From NCBI GenBank assembly GCA_039714315.1, contig JBDLJM010000002.1:1-64000 (forward strand): a stretch of 64,000 nucleotides of DNA. The letters run 5' to 3'. Made by a program: the position numbers and the translations under genes. The notes beneath the pieces are model-generated. The model worked only from the letters and a program-made list of their open reading frames with translations, made no database searches and was not told where the DNA came from. Shown here piece by piece: positions 27,212 through 38,400 of the stretch (position 1 is the first letter of the stretch; each line of letters opens with the position of its first letter). This DNA comes from Bacteroidota bacterium (GTDB taxonomy: Bacteria > Bacteroidota > Bacteroidia > Flavobacteriales > JADGDT01).

Positions 27212-27298
27212 TTTCGGGAACAGGGACTAATTTATACCTTACTAATATACAAAATCCCTATGACATATACCCGTATTTATATTACATAATTTGTCAGA

Positions 27299-29149
27299 TT
27301 ATTCTTCTTCCAACAAATCCTTTTCTATTCTTAAATTTTCAATAATAAACTGCTGTCTATCAGGAGTATTCTTCCCCATATAGAACTTCAATAAATCATC
27401 TATTGTTGTATCTTTCCCAAGCATCACAGGATTAAGACGGATATCATTGCCAATAAAGTGTTTAAATTCGTCTGGCGAAATTTCTCCTAATCCCTTAAAC
27501 CTGGTTATCTCTACCTTGTTTTTCAACTTATCTATTGCCATTTGCTTCTCTTCATCTGAATAGCAATAAATAGTTTCCTTTTTATTTCTAACCCTAAATA
27601 AGGGTGTTTCCAAAATATACAGATGTCCCTCCTTTATAAGTTCGGGAAAAAACTGAAGAAAAAATGTTATCAGCAACAAACGAATATGCATCCCATCAAC
27701 ATCGGCATCGGTAGCAATAATGATGTTATTATATCGAAGATTCTCAATTCCATCTTCGATATTTAACGCAGCCTGAAGCAGGTTAAACTCCTCGTTTTCG
27801 TATACTACCTTTTTTGTAAGACCATAGCTGTTTAAAGGTTTTCCCTTTAATGAAAACACAGCCTGAGTATTAACATCTCTCGATTTAGTAATAGAACCAC
27901 TGGCAGAATCTCCCTCCGTAATAAATATTGAGGTTTCCAACTGTCTCTCCGCCTTCTGATCGCCATAATGAATTCGGCAATCTCTAAGCTTTTTATTATG
28001 AACACTAGACTTTTTAGCTCTTTCACGGGCTAATTTCTTAATTCCCGAAAGCTCTTTTCTCTCCCTTTCTGCCTGTAAAATCTTCTTGTAAATAGATTCA
28101 GCCACATCAGGGTTTTTGTGCAAATAATTATCTAGCCTGGTTTTAATAAAATCACTAACAAAGGTTCTTATTGTTTGCATATCAGGCCCCATTTCTAAAG
28201 AACCAAGCTTTGTCTTTGTCTGCGACTCAAATATTGGCTCTATAACTTTTATACTGATAGCAGCTATAATAGATTTCCTGACATCAGAAGCATCGAAATT
28301 CTTATTAAAAAACTCCCTGAAAGTTTTTACAACCGCTTCTCTAAAAGCAGCCTGATGAGTTCCTCCCTGTGTAGTATGCTGACCATTTACAAAGGAATAA
28401 TACTCTTCGTTGTACTGGGTCTGAGAGTGTGTCATTGCAAGCTCAATATCCTCGTCCTTTATATGGATTATCGGATAAACGATTGGATTTGAAATATTAT
28501 CATTCAACAAATCCTTTAATCCATTTTCCGAGTGATATTTTTCACCATTAAAAATTATAGTTAAGCCACGGTTCAAATACACATAATTCAGAACCATACG
28601 CTCCACATATTCAGTTCTGAAGTGATAGTTGGGGAAAATATTTTCGTCGGGAACAAAAGAAATTTTTGTTCCTTTTCTTAAACCGGAATCCGTAATAGCA
28701 TCATCGGCAGTTTGGTCTCCTAATGAAAATTCAGAAACTTTAGTTTGACCGTCCCTTACTGACTGAACCCTAAAATAATTTGACAAGGCATTTACAGCCT
28801 TTGTTCCAACCCCATTCAGTCCCACAGACTTCTTAAAAGCCCTACTGTCGTATTTTCCTCCGGTATTAATTTGCGAAACACAGGCATTAACCTTCCCTAA
28901 TGGTATTCCCCTACCGTAATCTCGAATGGTCACCTGGTTCTCTTTTATTGAAAGATCTATCGTTTTACCAACTCCCATTACAAATTCATCGATAGAGTTA
29001 TCGATTATCTCCTTCAATAATATATAAATTCCATCATCATGTGAAGAACCATCTCCAAGTTTTCCTATGTACATTCCAGGACGCATCCTGATATGCTCCT
29101 TCCAATCAAGGGACTTAATATTATCTTCAGTATAAGTAGCGGCAGCCAT
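27299..29149 (-). CDS. parE: DNA topoisomerase IV subunit B
   Basis: This is the 616-residue ATPase subunit of topoisomerase IV. GHKL ATPase motifs: [19 protein letters not shown], and [20 protein letters not shown] motifs: [10 protein letters not shown] near residue 410 and [16 protein letters not shown] near 480. The protein lacks the large insert found in many GyrB proteins, consistent with ParE. It starts the parE-membrane protein-parC run. Confidence 0.94.
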   Translation of the reverse strand: MAAATYTEDNIKSLDWKEHIRMRPGMYIGKLGDGSSHDDGIYILLKEIIDNSIDEFVMGVGKTIDLSIKENQVTIRDYGRGIPLGKVNACVSQINTGGKYDSRAFKKSVGLNGVGTKAVNALSNYFRVQSVRDGQTKVSEFSLGDQTADDAITDSGLRKGTKISFVPDENIFPNYHFRTEYVERMVLNYVYLNRGLTIIFNGEKYHSENGLKDLLNDNISNPIVYPIIHIKDEDIELAMTHSQTQYNEEYYSFVNGQHTTQGGTHQAAFREAVVKTFREFFNKNFDASDVRKSIIAAISIKVIEPIFESQTKTKLGSLEMGPDMQTIRTFVSDFIKTRLDNYLHKNPDVAESIYKKILQAERERKELSGIKKLARERAKKSSVHNKKLRDCRIHYGDQKAERQLETSIFITEGDSASGSITKSRDVNTQAVFSLKGKPLNSYGLTKKVVYENEEFNLLQAALNIEDGIENLRYNNIIIATDADVDGMHIRLLLITFFLQFFPELIKEGHLYILETPLFRVRNKKETIYCYSDEEKQMAIDKLKNKVEITRFKGLGEISPDEFKHFIGNDIRLNPVMLGKDTTIDDLLKFYMGKNTPDRQQFIIENLRIEKDLLEEE

Positions 29150-29360
29150 ACAGTTAGGTTATTTTGTGTTTTACTATTGTTTTTTTCTACTGCTAAAAAA
29201 CATAAACAACTGAAAATCACTCATTGTTACATCTCCAAACAACAACATAAATCAACACCTAAATATATTATAATAGAGTAAAAATCAAAATATCTAAACA
29301 CATCTTTTATCAACAAGATTATCAAGATCGTTTTTATAAGAAAGAATACCTTATAAAATC

Positions 29361-29395
29361 AAAAAAACCGGAATTATAAAAATCCCGGTTTTTTT
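29361..29395 (-). terminator. Terminator of ychF
   Basis: On the minus strand a run of A, CCGG, a loop and CCGG followed by seven T residues forms an 11-bp arm pair (29395-29385 and 29371-29361). It lies 25 bases past the ychF stop. Confidence 0.8.
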
Positions 29396-29419
29396 TTAAT
29401 ATTTTACAGTAATATTGTT

Positions 29420-30505
29420 CTATACATTAAACAAGAAATGCATTACATCGCCATCCTGAACAGTATATCCTTTACCTTCTACCCGTAATTTTCCTGCATC
29501 TCTACATTTCGATTCCGATCCGTATTCTACGTAATCATCATAAGCAATTACTTCAGCACGTATGAATCCTTTTTCAAAATCGGTATGTATAACCCCGGCA
29601 GCCTGTGGTCCGGTAGCACCTACAGGGATAGTCCAAGCACGAACTTCTTTAACCCCGGCCGTAAAATATGTTTGTAGGTTAAGTAATTTATATGCTTTTC
29701 TAATTAAACGGGAAACTCCGGGTTCATCCAACCCTATCTCTTCAAGAAACATTTGCTTCTCTTCATATTCTTCAAGCTCAGCAATATCTGCCTCTGTTGC
29801 AGCTGCCAGAATTATGATTTCGGAATTCTCATCTTTAATTGCTTCTTTTACCTGATCTACATATTTATTTCCGCCTTTAGCCGAAGCCTCATCAACATTA
29901 CAAACGTATAATACAGGTTTATCGGTTAACAGATTCATAGATGTAACTACTTCTCTATTATCAAAATCAACAGCTCGAGCTGAAATACCCTGCTCCAAAG
30001 CCTCTTTGAATTTCTCTAAGACTTCAGCATTCTTTTTAGCTTCCTTGTTGCCTGTTTTAGCAATTTTCTTCTCTTTTTCTAAACGTTTTTCTACAGTATC
30101 CAGATCTTTTAACTGCAACTCCATATCGATAGTTTCCTTATCCCTTACCGGATCGATAGTTTCATCAACATGAGTGATATTTTCATCCTCAAAACATCTC
30201 AAAACGTGTAGAATAGCGTTTGTTTCACGGATATTTCCTAAAAACTGATTCCCTAGACCTTCTCCTTTAGACGCACCTTTTACCAATCCCGCTATATCTA
30301 CAATATCAACAGTAGCCGGCTGAACTCTTTCCGGATTTACAAGCTCGGATAGCTTTGTAATACGTGAATCCGGTACAGTAACCACACCAACATTAGGTTC
30401 AATAGTACAAAATGGGAAATTAGCCGATTGGGCTTTCGCATTCGAAAGACAGTTAAACAATGTTGATTTTCCAACGTTAGGCAATCCTACAATACCACAC
30501 TTCAT
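29420..30505 (-). CDS. ychF: Ribosome-associated ATPase YchF (Obg-like)
   Basis: This is a 361-residue P-loop NTPase of the Obg family that binds ATP and the ribosome. G1 is GLPNVGKSTLFN (residues 7-18), G3 is DIAGLVKGASKGEGLG, and the altered G4 is NVDE, which explains ATP preference. A coiled-coil insert follows (about 130-170), and the C-terminal TGS domain ends DGDVMHFLFNV. The length is normal. It is monocistronic with its own terminator. Confidence 0.95.
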   Translation of the reverse strand: MKCGIVGLPNVGKSTLFNCLSNAKAQSANFPFCTIEPNVGVVTVPDSRITKLSELVNPERVQPATVDIVDIAGLVKGASKGEGLGNQFLGNIRETNAILHVLRCFEDENITHVDETIDPVRDKETIDMELQLKDLDTVEKRLEKEKKIAKTGNKEAKKNAEVLEKFKEALEQGISARAVDFDNREVVTSMNLLTDKPVLYVCNVDEASAKGGNKYVDQVKEAIKDENSEIIILAAATEADIAELEEYEEKQMFLEEIGLDEPGVSRLIRKAYKLLNLQTYFTAGVKEVRAWTIPVGATGPQAAGVIHTDFEKGFIRAEVIAYDDYVEYGSESKCRDAGKLRVEGKGYTVQDGDVMHFLFNV

Positions 30506-30518
30506 ATTTTATTTTTTT

Positions 30519-30605
30519 GCTTTAAGCAATAAGCCCTACGCTATATGCTTTGAAGTTTATATTCATTATCTATCAGCTCAATACTTTACGCTTATCGCTT
30601 AGAGC
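30519..30605. repeat. Long inverted repeat GCTTTAAGCAATAAGC / GCTTATCGCTTAGAGC
   Basis: Arms at 30519-30534 and 30590-30605 are complementary at most positions and flank 55 AT-rich bases. The element fills the upstream region of ychF on the minus strand. AAGCNATAAGC-type inverted repeats recur between genes in Flavobacteriia; the role is unknown. Confidence 0.5.
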
Positions 30606-30641
30606 ATTTACGCGGGCGCAAAGGTACTCATTTTTAGGCAT

Positions 30642-30668
30642 AAAAAAAGCCCCTTAACAAAGGAGCTT
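30642..30668 (-). terminator. Terminator of tonB
   Basis: On the minus strand AAGCTCCTT-tgtt-AAGGGGCTT forms a stem with one mismatch followed by seven T residues. It lies 26 bases past the tonB stop. Confidence 0.75.
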
Positions 30669-30693
30669 AATAATATTTTTTTTACTGTCTTTC

Positions 30694-31410
30694 TTATTGC
30701 AGCTTAAATGTAATAGGTAACATAAACGATACCGGTACAGCTTTACCACGTTGTTTTGCAGGAGTCATTGAAGGAATTTTTGAAACAATACGCAATGCTT
30801 CTTTATCTAAATTCTTATCAACCCCTCGAAGTACTTTCGCTTGTCCGATCTTACCGTCTTTTCCAATTACAAACTGAACAATTACACGACCCTGGATTCC
30901 CATTTCTTTGGCAATTTCAGGATACTTAAAGTTCTTCTTAACGTGTTTCATAATACTTTTCTGGAAACACATATATTTAGCTTGCTTTGTCGGCTCCTTT
31001 TCACAACCGGGATAAACTGGCTGAGATTCTACAACCTGGAAGTTAAATACTTCTTCTTCCTCATCATCAACTGCTACATCTTCGATTTCTACTGCTTCTT
31101 CTTCATCAGTTTCAGTAGATTCTATCTGTAACTCTTCTTCCAACTCAACATCATCCTTTACTACCACGATTTGCTCCTGTGGTGGTGGTGGAGGTGGTGG
31201 TGGTGGTTTTTGTTGCTGTCTCTCCGTAATCGGAATAACTTCTTCATCTTCTAAAACTATCTGCTCATCTCCCAAACTTGCAACCTCATGGTCGTATGAT
31301 TTGTATTCCAAAACAAGATAAACAGCTAGAAGTGACAGGATTAATCCTATCTGCATAAATAAGCCTTTTCTGAGTTCCAGATTGGCTTTCGGATTCTTCT
31401 TCGCTTCCAT
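30694..31410 (-). CDS. tonB: Energy transducer TonB
   Basis: This is a 238-residue inner-membrane protein that transfers energy to outer-membrane TonB-dependent receptors such as the SusC here. One membrane helix lies near residues 18-36, followed by nine consecutive prolines (about 70-78), a very acidic linker, and the C-terminal TonB domain (about 150-238: YPEIAKEMGIQGRVIVQFVI, SIPSMTPAKQRGKAVPVSF-like end). The frame runs 23 codons further upstream, but ATG at 31410 gives the usual MEAKKNPKANLELRKG start seen in Bacteroidota TonB. Confidence 0.9.
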   Translation of the reverse strand: MEAKKNPKANLELRKGLFMQIGLILSLLAVYLVLEYKSYDHEVASLGDEQIVLEDEEVIPITERQQQKPPPPPPPPPQEQIVVVKDDVELEEELQIESTETDEEEAVEIEDVAVDDEEEEVFNFQVVESQPVYPGCEKEPTKQAKYMCFQKSIMKHVKKNFKYPEIAKEMGIQGRVIVQFVIGKDGKIGQAKVLRGVDKNLDKEALRIVSKIPSMTPAKQRGKAVPVSFMLPITFKLQ

Positions 31411-31529
31411 AAACACTTTTTTGTTAGGCTCGGCTAAGATACTTAAAAGAATGTTAAAAATCCAAATAAAAATATACACTCGTAAAACAGCTTAAACCTA
31501 CAGCCAAGAGTGATCTATTTTATAATTTG

Positions 31530-31913
31530 TTATTTTCCCAAAATCCTTTCAAACATCCTTAAACCTTTTACTATTTTAACTAAAGGATATGCAACAATAA
31601 TGCCAACAAAGTCAGCCATTGCATCCTTCCAGTCTCCGCTTCTTCCGATTTTCATACTTTCCTGAAAAACTTCAATCAAGACACCAAATACCAAGGCAAT
31701 TAATGCAGAGACTATATAATTTTTATTCAAATTCTTACTCCCAAGTTTGTAATTTAAAGCTAGAACCATAAAGGCAGTAAATACCATATATATAATAGCA
31801 TGAATCAGTTTGTCGGAAACAACGAACAATTCATTCGGTATACTTTTACCAGGAAGTAAACTCATTAAAGCAATTATTCCTGCCCATAAAAAGGCCGGAA
31901 TAAATGCCAACAT
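31530..31913 (-). CDS. VanZ-like family membrane protein
   Basis: This is a 127-residue protein with four hydrophobic segments and the VanZ-like features SDKLIHAIIYMVFTAFM and EVFQESMKIGRSGDWKDAMADFVG. It is named after a teicoplanin-resistance protein, but most members have no known role and resistance should not be inferred. The frame extends back into gcvH; ATG at 31913 begins 7 bases after the gcvH stop and fits the family start. It is part of the sprA-gcvH run. Confidence 0.85.
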   Translation of the reverse strand: MLAFIPAFLWAGIIALMSLLPGKSIPNELFVVSDKLIHAIIYMVFTAFMVLALNYKLGSKNLNKNYIVSALIALVFGVLIEVFQESMKIGRSGDWKDAMADFVGIIVAYPLVKIVKGLRMFERILGK

Positions 31914-31920
31914 GTTTTTT

Positions 31921-32301
31921 TTAAGCCCCAATTTGCTCTTTGTAATCAGAATCACTTAATAAAGCTTCAACTTCTGAAGCATCACTAAGTTTGATTTTAA
32001 TCATCCATCCTTCACCATAAGCATCAGAGTTAACTATTTCCGGCGAAGATTCTAATTCTTCATTAAACTCAATTACTTCTCCTGATAGCGGCATGAATAA
32101 ATCAGACACTGTTTTTACAGCTTCAACAGAACCAAAAACTTCATCTTTTGCAAGAGTTTCACCTTCTGTTTCTACCTCAACATAAACTATATCTCCTAAT
32201 TCGCCGGCGGCAAATTCAGTAATACCAACTGTAGCGATATCACCTTCTACTCTAATCCATTCGTGGTCTTTGGTATACTTTAATTCTACGGGAATATTCA
32301 T
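31921..32301 (-). CDS. gcvH: Glycine cleavage system H protein
   Basis: This is the 126-residue lipoyl carrier of the glycine cleavage system. The lipoylated lysine is Lys63 in [25 protein letters not shown] and [17 protein letters not shown] are classic. The P, T and L proteins are not encoded nearby. It lies between sprA and the vanZ-like gene on the same strand. On the minus strand TAAATTTG at 32348-32341 is a perfect -7 element about 40 bases upstream, without a clear -33 element. Confidence 0.95.
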   Translation of the reverse strand: MNIPVELKYTKDHEWIRVEGDIATVGITEFAAGELGDIVYVEVETEGETLAKDEVFGSVEAVKTVSDLFMPLSGEVIEFNEELESSPEIVNSDAYGEGWMIKIKLSDASEVEALLSDSDYKEQIGA

Positions 32302-32411
32302 TTTATTATTATTAAAGTTTTTTTATTATTTATCAGACGACAAATTTATATTTTTTTTCTGATATATGATTACTCGATAATAAGTTTAAATAAATCCTGA
32401 TCCAGAAATTT

Positions 32412-35400
32412 TTAGTTCCCCAAATTAAATCTGGCACTAAAACCAAATCTCGCATTTGATGTAGGGAATGCTGTTGAAAGAGCATACTTGGTTAAATTCT
32501 GATCATAATAAACTTTCAAAGTAAGACGTTTGCTTAAAGCATAGTCTGCACTACCTTTAACCGATGTCATATTTTGACCTCCTGTAACCTGAGTATCATC
32601 TTCCGATAAATCTCTGATAAATGTTCTATTTTGTCTGTAAGACACATCTACTTTTAAGTTCAGGTCACTTTTTATGGTTCTTCTACGCCCCTTTGAACGG
32701 ATTACAAATTTTAGATCCTTAACCCGGTATCCAAGTCCCACAATATACTCTTCTCCCAAAATCTCAGTTACCATATTATTATCCATACTAAGATTAACCG
32801 TTCTATCTTTCTTAATCTCAGTTTTAAGATTAATATTCGCATTCATCGCCATATCAACCCTAATTAAAGGAGAGAACTGTTCTATTAAATTTATGTTACT
32901 ATAAATATACTCTCCAATATAATTCCCACTTTTATCTATAAAAGGAACACCTTCTTCGTACTGCAAATTAGTAGTAAAAGAATTTATAGAGTAAGCCGAT
33001 CTGTATCCATGAGCAATAGTAAAGTTTTTAAAGTTATTTTTAAACCACGGTATACGCATCAAACCACTATATGTAATATTCCAGTTAGGAATAGGGATAT
33101 CTCTGGTAGCACTTAAGGTTATTTCTCCTGCTTCCTTACCTGAGTATGCTGCTAAAAATGCAGGAATTAAAACCTGTTGGCTATTAGGTCCAAACCCTTT
33201 CGGATATCCTGTTTCCGGGTCAACCGGAACGGAGTTATTCCCGTAATAACTACTTGCAAGTCTGTTGGATATTAACTTTCTATTTGACTTTAAACTATTA
33301 AATGTTTCGGAACCATTTTTATCACTACTAGCAAAGCTGGTAAGCAATGTAAAATAAGTAATATTGAAGTTACCCGTCTGCATCGGATTCTGGGAATAAA
33401 AACCATCCTCACCAACGTCCTGAATTACATATCTGTAGAATTCAGAATGACTAATTGCATAATTTCTGCTTGCTGTAAGATCTATTCTAAACTCAGGTAA
33501 TGGTTCTATTGTTCCCTTGAAACTAAGTTTTTCAGTATTAGTTTGTCTATAAGAATCATTTAATCTCGTATCATTAGTCAACCATCCATTCAACACAGCC
33601 GTTTGTCTTATATCGGTTTGATCACCAAACATAAACCCTAAAGACGGGGCCGGTCCTCCATTATAATTCTGTTGCCCAAAGAAACCAACCTCCGGCAAGT
33701 AACCCGGTAAAAAAGTACCATTATTCTCGGAATACGAAAGTGTTACATCTTTTACCATTGTGACTAAACCAACCGGAATATCCCAAAACGATGATGAAGC
33801 CGTTGATTCTTTCTTGGTTCCGGGATTAGCGGGAGATCCTGGCTTTCTGCTTTTCGAAGAAGAACTCTTACCTACCCCAAACAATCTATACAACTTTTTA
33901 AAATCCAACTTACCATTTAACTGGAAAGTATTAGAGTTTTGAAGATTATTACCAAGATCCATATCTTCATTTCTTGTAGCAATAGATCCGGCTTGCCAGT
34001 CAAAGTCAGAAGAATACTTAACATTTACATCAACCCATTTTAATGCAGGAATACTTTTTAATGGAAATTTATACCCTACATTGAATCTTTGATGAAAATG
34101 TGTCGGTCTTCCGAATGACATTATATTAGTCCATATAGTATCTCTTTGCTCATCTGTTTCAATTTGTCCAAAAGGCTCATCGACAATATTATTTGCTCTT
34201 GTACTAAGATCTAACTTCAGGTTTTTAGTTAAATCGAAAGTAAAAGCATAGGCATAATTCATCATGAAATTCTTATTGTACATAGGGTCAATCTTCAAAT
34301 CTGCATTTTCCAGATTTCTATACTTCTCTGTATTATAGCGTCGGGTAACATCTGATTGGAAAGACAATTTTGACGGAAAATAATAAAAATTAAAATCCTC
34401 AACTAAATCAAGCCAATCTGTACTTTTAGCGAATTTCCAATTTTTGAAAGGAGTTACATTATTAGGCTTAGTGCTATAGTTATATTGAATTCCACCTTTA
34501 TATGTATTGTCGATAAAATACTCTGTATTTACATCACTGTGGTATGTTTTACTTTGTGAATAACTAACAGAAACATTTTCTATATCGTATATTTTTGGTT
34601 TATCTTTTCCTTTTCGTTCCTTTTTAACATTAGTAAAACTAACACTGGTTCGTCTGGTATAGTCTTGTGATATTTTCAACCTCTCATCCCTCTCTGCATC
34701 ATCACTTATACTTTTCAATGATTTTTCCAGAGCAATATCAGGATTCAATGGATCATATTCAGGATCTTTGAATGTTTCGGATCTTGTATAATACATGGGA
34801 ACATTTAATCCCCAGTTTTTCGGTGTGAATTTTCCAAGATTTACATTAGTTGCCAAATCATACTGCTTCACATCTTCATTTGATCGTTGTGAAACACCTT
34901 TTTCCAATGAACCGAAACCAATTGTACTCATTGATCCTGAAAAAGAAACATCTCCCAAATCGGCCAGATTGGCATTTACTGTAGCTGCTGCTGCCCAGCC
35001 TCCACGTTCATCAAAATCGGTTAAGCGCAATTCATTAACCCATACCTCGGCACATTGTGATACTCCGGAAGCATTCTCTACACCAATTACAATACTTCGA
35101 ATATTAGCCATATTTGGATTTCCTTTTACTCCAACAATATTCTCTCCATCGTTCCCGGTATAGAGTTGGGTAATATCAAATCCGACATTATTTCTTGCCA
35201 GCTTAATATCTTCCCACACAGAAAATGCCATATCGAGTTCATTTTGAGAAGGCCAAATATCGGTATCAACAGTTGCTCCCCATGCAGTTGGTTTCAAAGG
35301 AATGCTATATTGGTAATAGTTATCCGAGAAATCGGATCCCATCCTGATTACTAAATTCAAATCACCGGTTTCTATCCCGTTCGAGGACTCCAAACCTTCG

Positions 35401-38400
35401 AGGTGAGAAAACATTTTCAAACGTTTATACCTACGTAAATCCAAGCTAACATTCTTAAATGTAGCTCTGGATTCTCCGTCCTGTAAATCGCAAACCCTAA
35501 ATGCAAGCGCTTGCTCGTTTTGTTGCTGAACCTGTGTTTGATTAAACAATTTTTCCCTCTCAATTCCGGGAGGTATAACATAAGGTATTGGATACCTGCT
35601 TGAATTCTCCTCCAGGTTTACTGCCGACACCTCGAACTTTGTATTCAAACTATCTGCAATAGGCCTGTCAAAATCACTACCAAAAACTTTGTTATATCTT
35701 CTCCACTCGCCTCTAATAAATTCAAGGCGGGCCATACGTAAAACTGTCGGATCTTTAAATCCGGTCATAAACATTCTTATAAACCTGATTGATCTAAAGT
35801 CACTAATACCTCCTACAACATCATCAGGCTGAGAAAGTGGTATTTTAAACTGATACCATGTAACATCTCTTCGCTTACCATTTGCCAATAAAACATTACG
35901 AACCTTTTTATCTACAATATAACTTTCGCCAACATCCATATCAGGATGCAACTTAACTTTGTATTGAAAATAAGCCTCCGTTCTACTTAAACTTTGGTCT
36001 CTGTTAAGGTCTTCTACATCAGGTAAAGTTGTTGATGCTGTCGGATATGATTCAGGAGATTTTGTGGCAGGAACTGAATTTCCTTCTACTCCGTTATAAT
36101 CTCTATATCTATCCAAAATCGATACTTCATCTCTATCATAGTCGCCTCCTCTGAAGTGATGAAAATCATCACTTGCAGGATCCGCTAATATTTTAGAATA
36201 AACTTCACCTGATACTTTAGAGTTGATATCATTTAAATAATTAGAATAAAAAACAGTTTCATCCTGGCTGTTCATTCCATTGTACCCAACATCCTGAGCA
36301 ACTACAGCATTATCGTTATTATCAAAAGAATATATCAAAGACTGATTTCGTGGCACAAGTCCCCACTCTGTTTCTATCAAATCATTGGGGTCGCCATTTG
36401 CAGGAACTCCATTCTCGAAACTTTTTCTACCATCACGAAGAATATCTTCAGAAATCGACCCGATATTGAAATACAGGTCTCCCCCTTCATTATTAGGATC
36501 TTCACTGAAAGGATCCATCATCCAAACATGTATAAATTCAATGTTTGATTCCTCAAAGTTACTTGTATTTAAGGCTCTCGTTATTCCACCCCATCTGTCT
36601 TCAGGATTTGCAAGAGAACCATCATTATTCACATTATCCGAGTCGAAATTATACATCCCTCTTTCGGTAGGATTATAAGATAAATCAAACATTGGGATAA
36701 TCGTAGGATTTCCAATCGGAACCTCCGTTTCAGGAAAAACTTCATTAATATAGACACGTCTAACACTATTATTAGACAATTGATCTGCATCCTTTTTTAT
36801 ATGGTCAGGAGTAAGAGTTGAATTACCATAAAACAACGGATCAATTATATACCAGGATAAGTTTGCTCTGTTCTTCCCGTATTCCAAACTGTTCTCCTGC
36901 TCCGACTCGGGGAACAAATTTGGAGTTGAAGCCATAGACCACTGGGTAACATTTTTAATATCCATGAAAATCTGAGTAGACTCAAAATCATCAATATAAG
37001 AAGTAGCTCCTCCGGTAACACTTATTCCACTTGGAGATCCCGGCATTAAATATGCAAACTCACCTTTAACAGTGATGTTTGATTTTACTTTTGGATCGGC
37101 AAAAGAAATTGCTCCTGCAACATCACTTAAAAACGGAACTTCATTGCTATATGTGGCACCAAGTCCTAAAATTGTATTATTAACAGGCTCTACACCGTAT
37201 GACACCTTCTGAGTTAGCGGTTTTTCCCGAAGATTGAGAATATTAGCATCCATAACAAAGTTATCGCTAAATTTATGCTCAATATTCAACCCCATAAAGC
37301 GCCTGGTTTGCAAACTAAAGGCAGAGTTATTTTCGAGAGAAACAGAAACAGGAGCACCGGAAGATATCAGGTTTTCATTAATAATTTTAACTCTACCAAG
37401 CTGATAATCTACTGTATAATCCACTCCCTCTACTAAAGTTCGTCCTCCTGAGGTAACCTTTACAGAACCTCGTGGAACATTGATAGCTCCAAGGGGAATT
37501 CCTCCACCACCTTCTGACTTATATTTCCCCTTAAGCAAAAACTTATTTAAATGTGTTTGCTGCTGGGCTACAAACTTCGTGGAATCGTATAGTTCCTGAA
37601 AAACATATTTTTTTATTGCGGCATCATCTCCTGCTAACTTTTCTTTTAAATACTCTCCAAAGGGCTGTGCTGAAGGAAATATTATTTTTCCGTTCCTACT
37701 ATCAACCGTAATACCATTTATAAAATCGAAATACCCGTCAGGCTGGGGATCCCTGTTTTTATTTAAATTATCGAGATTAAATATCCTCAACAAAATTTCA
37801 TCTTTAACCGGCGAATCAGTCAAATAATTAAGTGGCACACCCTTTTCGTCGTATGCATACATAATATCCATTCTGAAATCTTCAGAAGAAACCTGATAAG
37901 CACCAATTGAGTAGATGTTTTTCATCATAAGATCCCAAATAGGCAGTCTTACGTCAGTAATTGTTGATTTCAAAAGCTTTACAACAATATTTTTAGGAGC
38001 TTCAACACCATCATTCGAAAATTCACCTACCTGATACGTTTTTCCATTATAGGTATATTGAAATGCAACTCCCAAAACTTCATCGGCATTTAAGGACTGA
38101 TTCAACGAAATATATCCTAAACGAGAATCAAAAGTAAATTCGTTTTGCGTTAATTTCCTCGCATTTTCCAATACAACATAATCGGAGCCTTCTTTTAATC
38201 CTAAATTTGTCATGGATGCAGCTACCTGAGATATATCTCTAACTCCAGCCGGAAGGTTTGCAGGATCTATTGAATTGAATCCATTGTCAGGAAAAGAACC
38301 TTCAGGATTAACAGAAATGTTATCATTATAAGGATCCACTTCTCCCAAATCCATCATTCCTACGATGTTTCTGACATTTTCAGTTTCTGCCTTTCTATTC

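Noticed and set aside
31411-31479. Upstream extension of tonB
   Set aside because: It adds a second hydrophobic stretch not seen in Bacteroidota TonB; ATG 31410 fits the family start.
31530-31913. Antibiotic resistance gene (vanZ)
   Set aside because: Only the VanZ-like family fold is seen; no other glycopeptide-resistance genes are near and most family members are unrelated to resistance.
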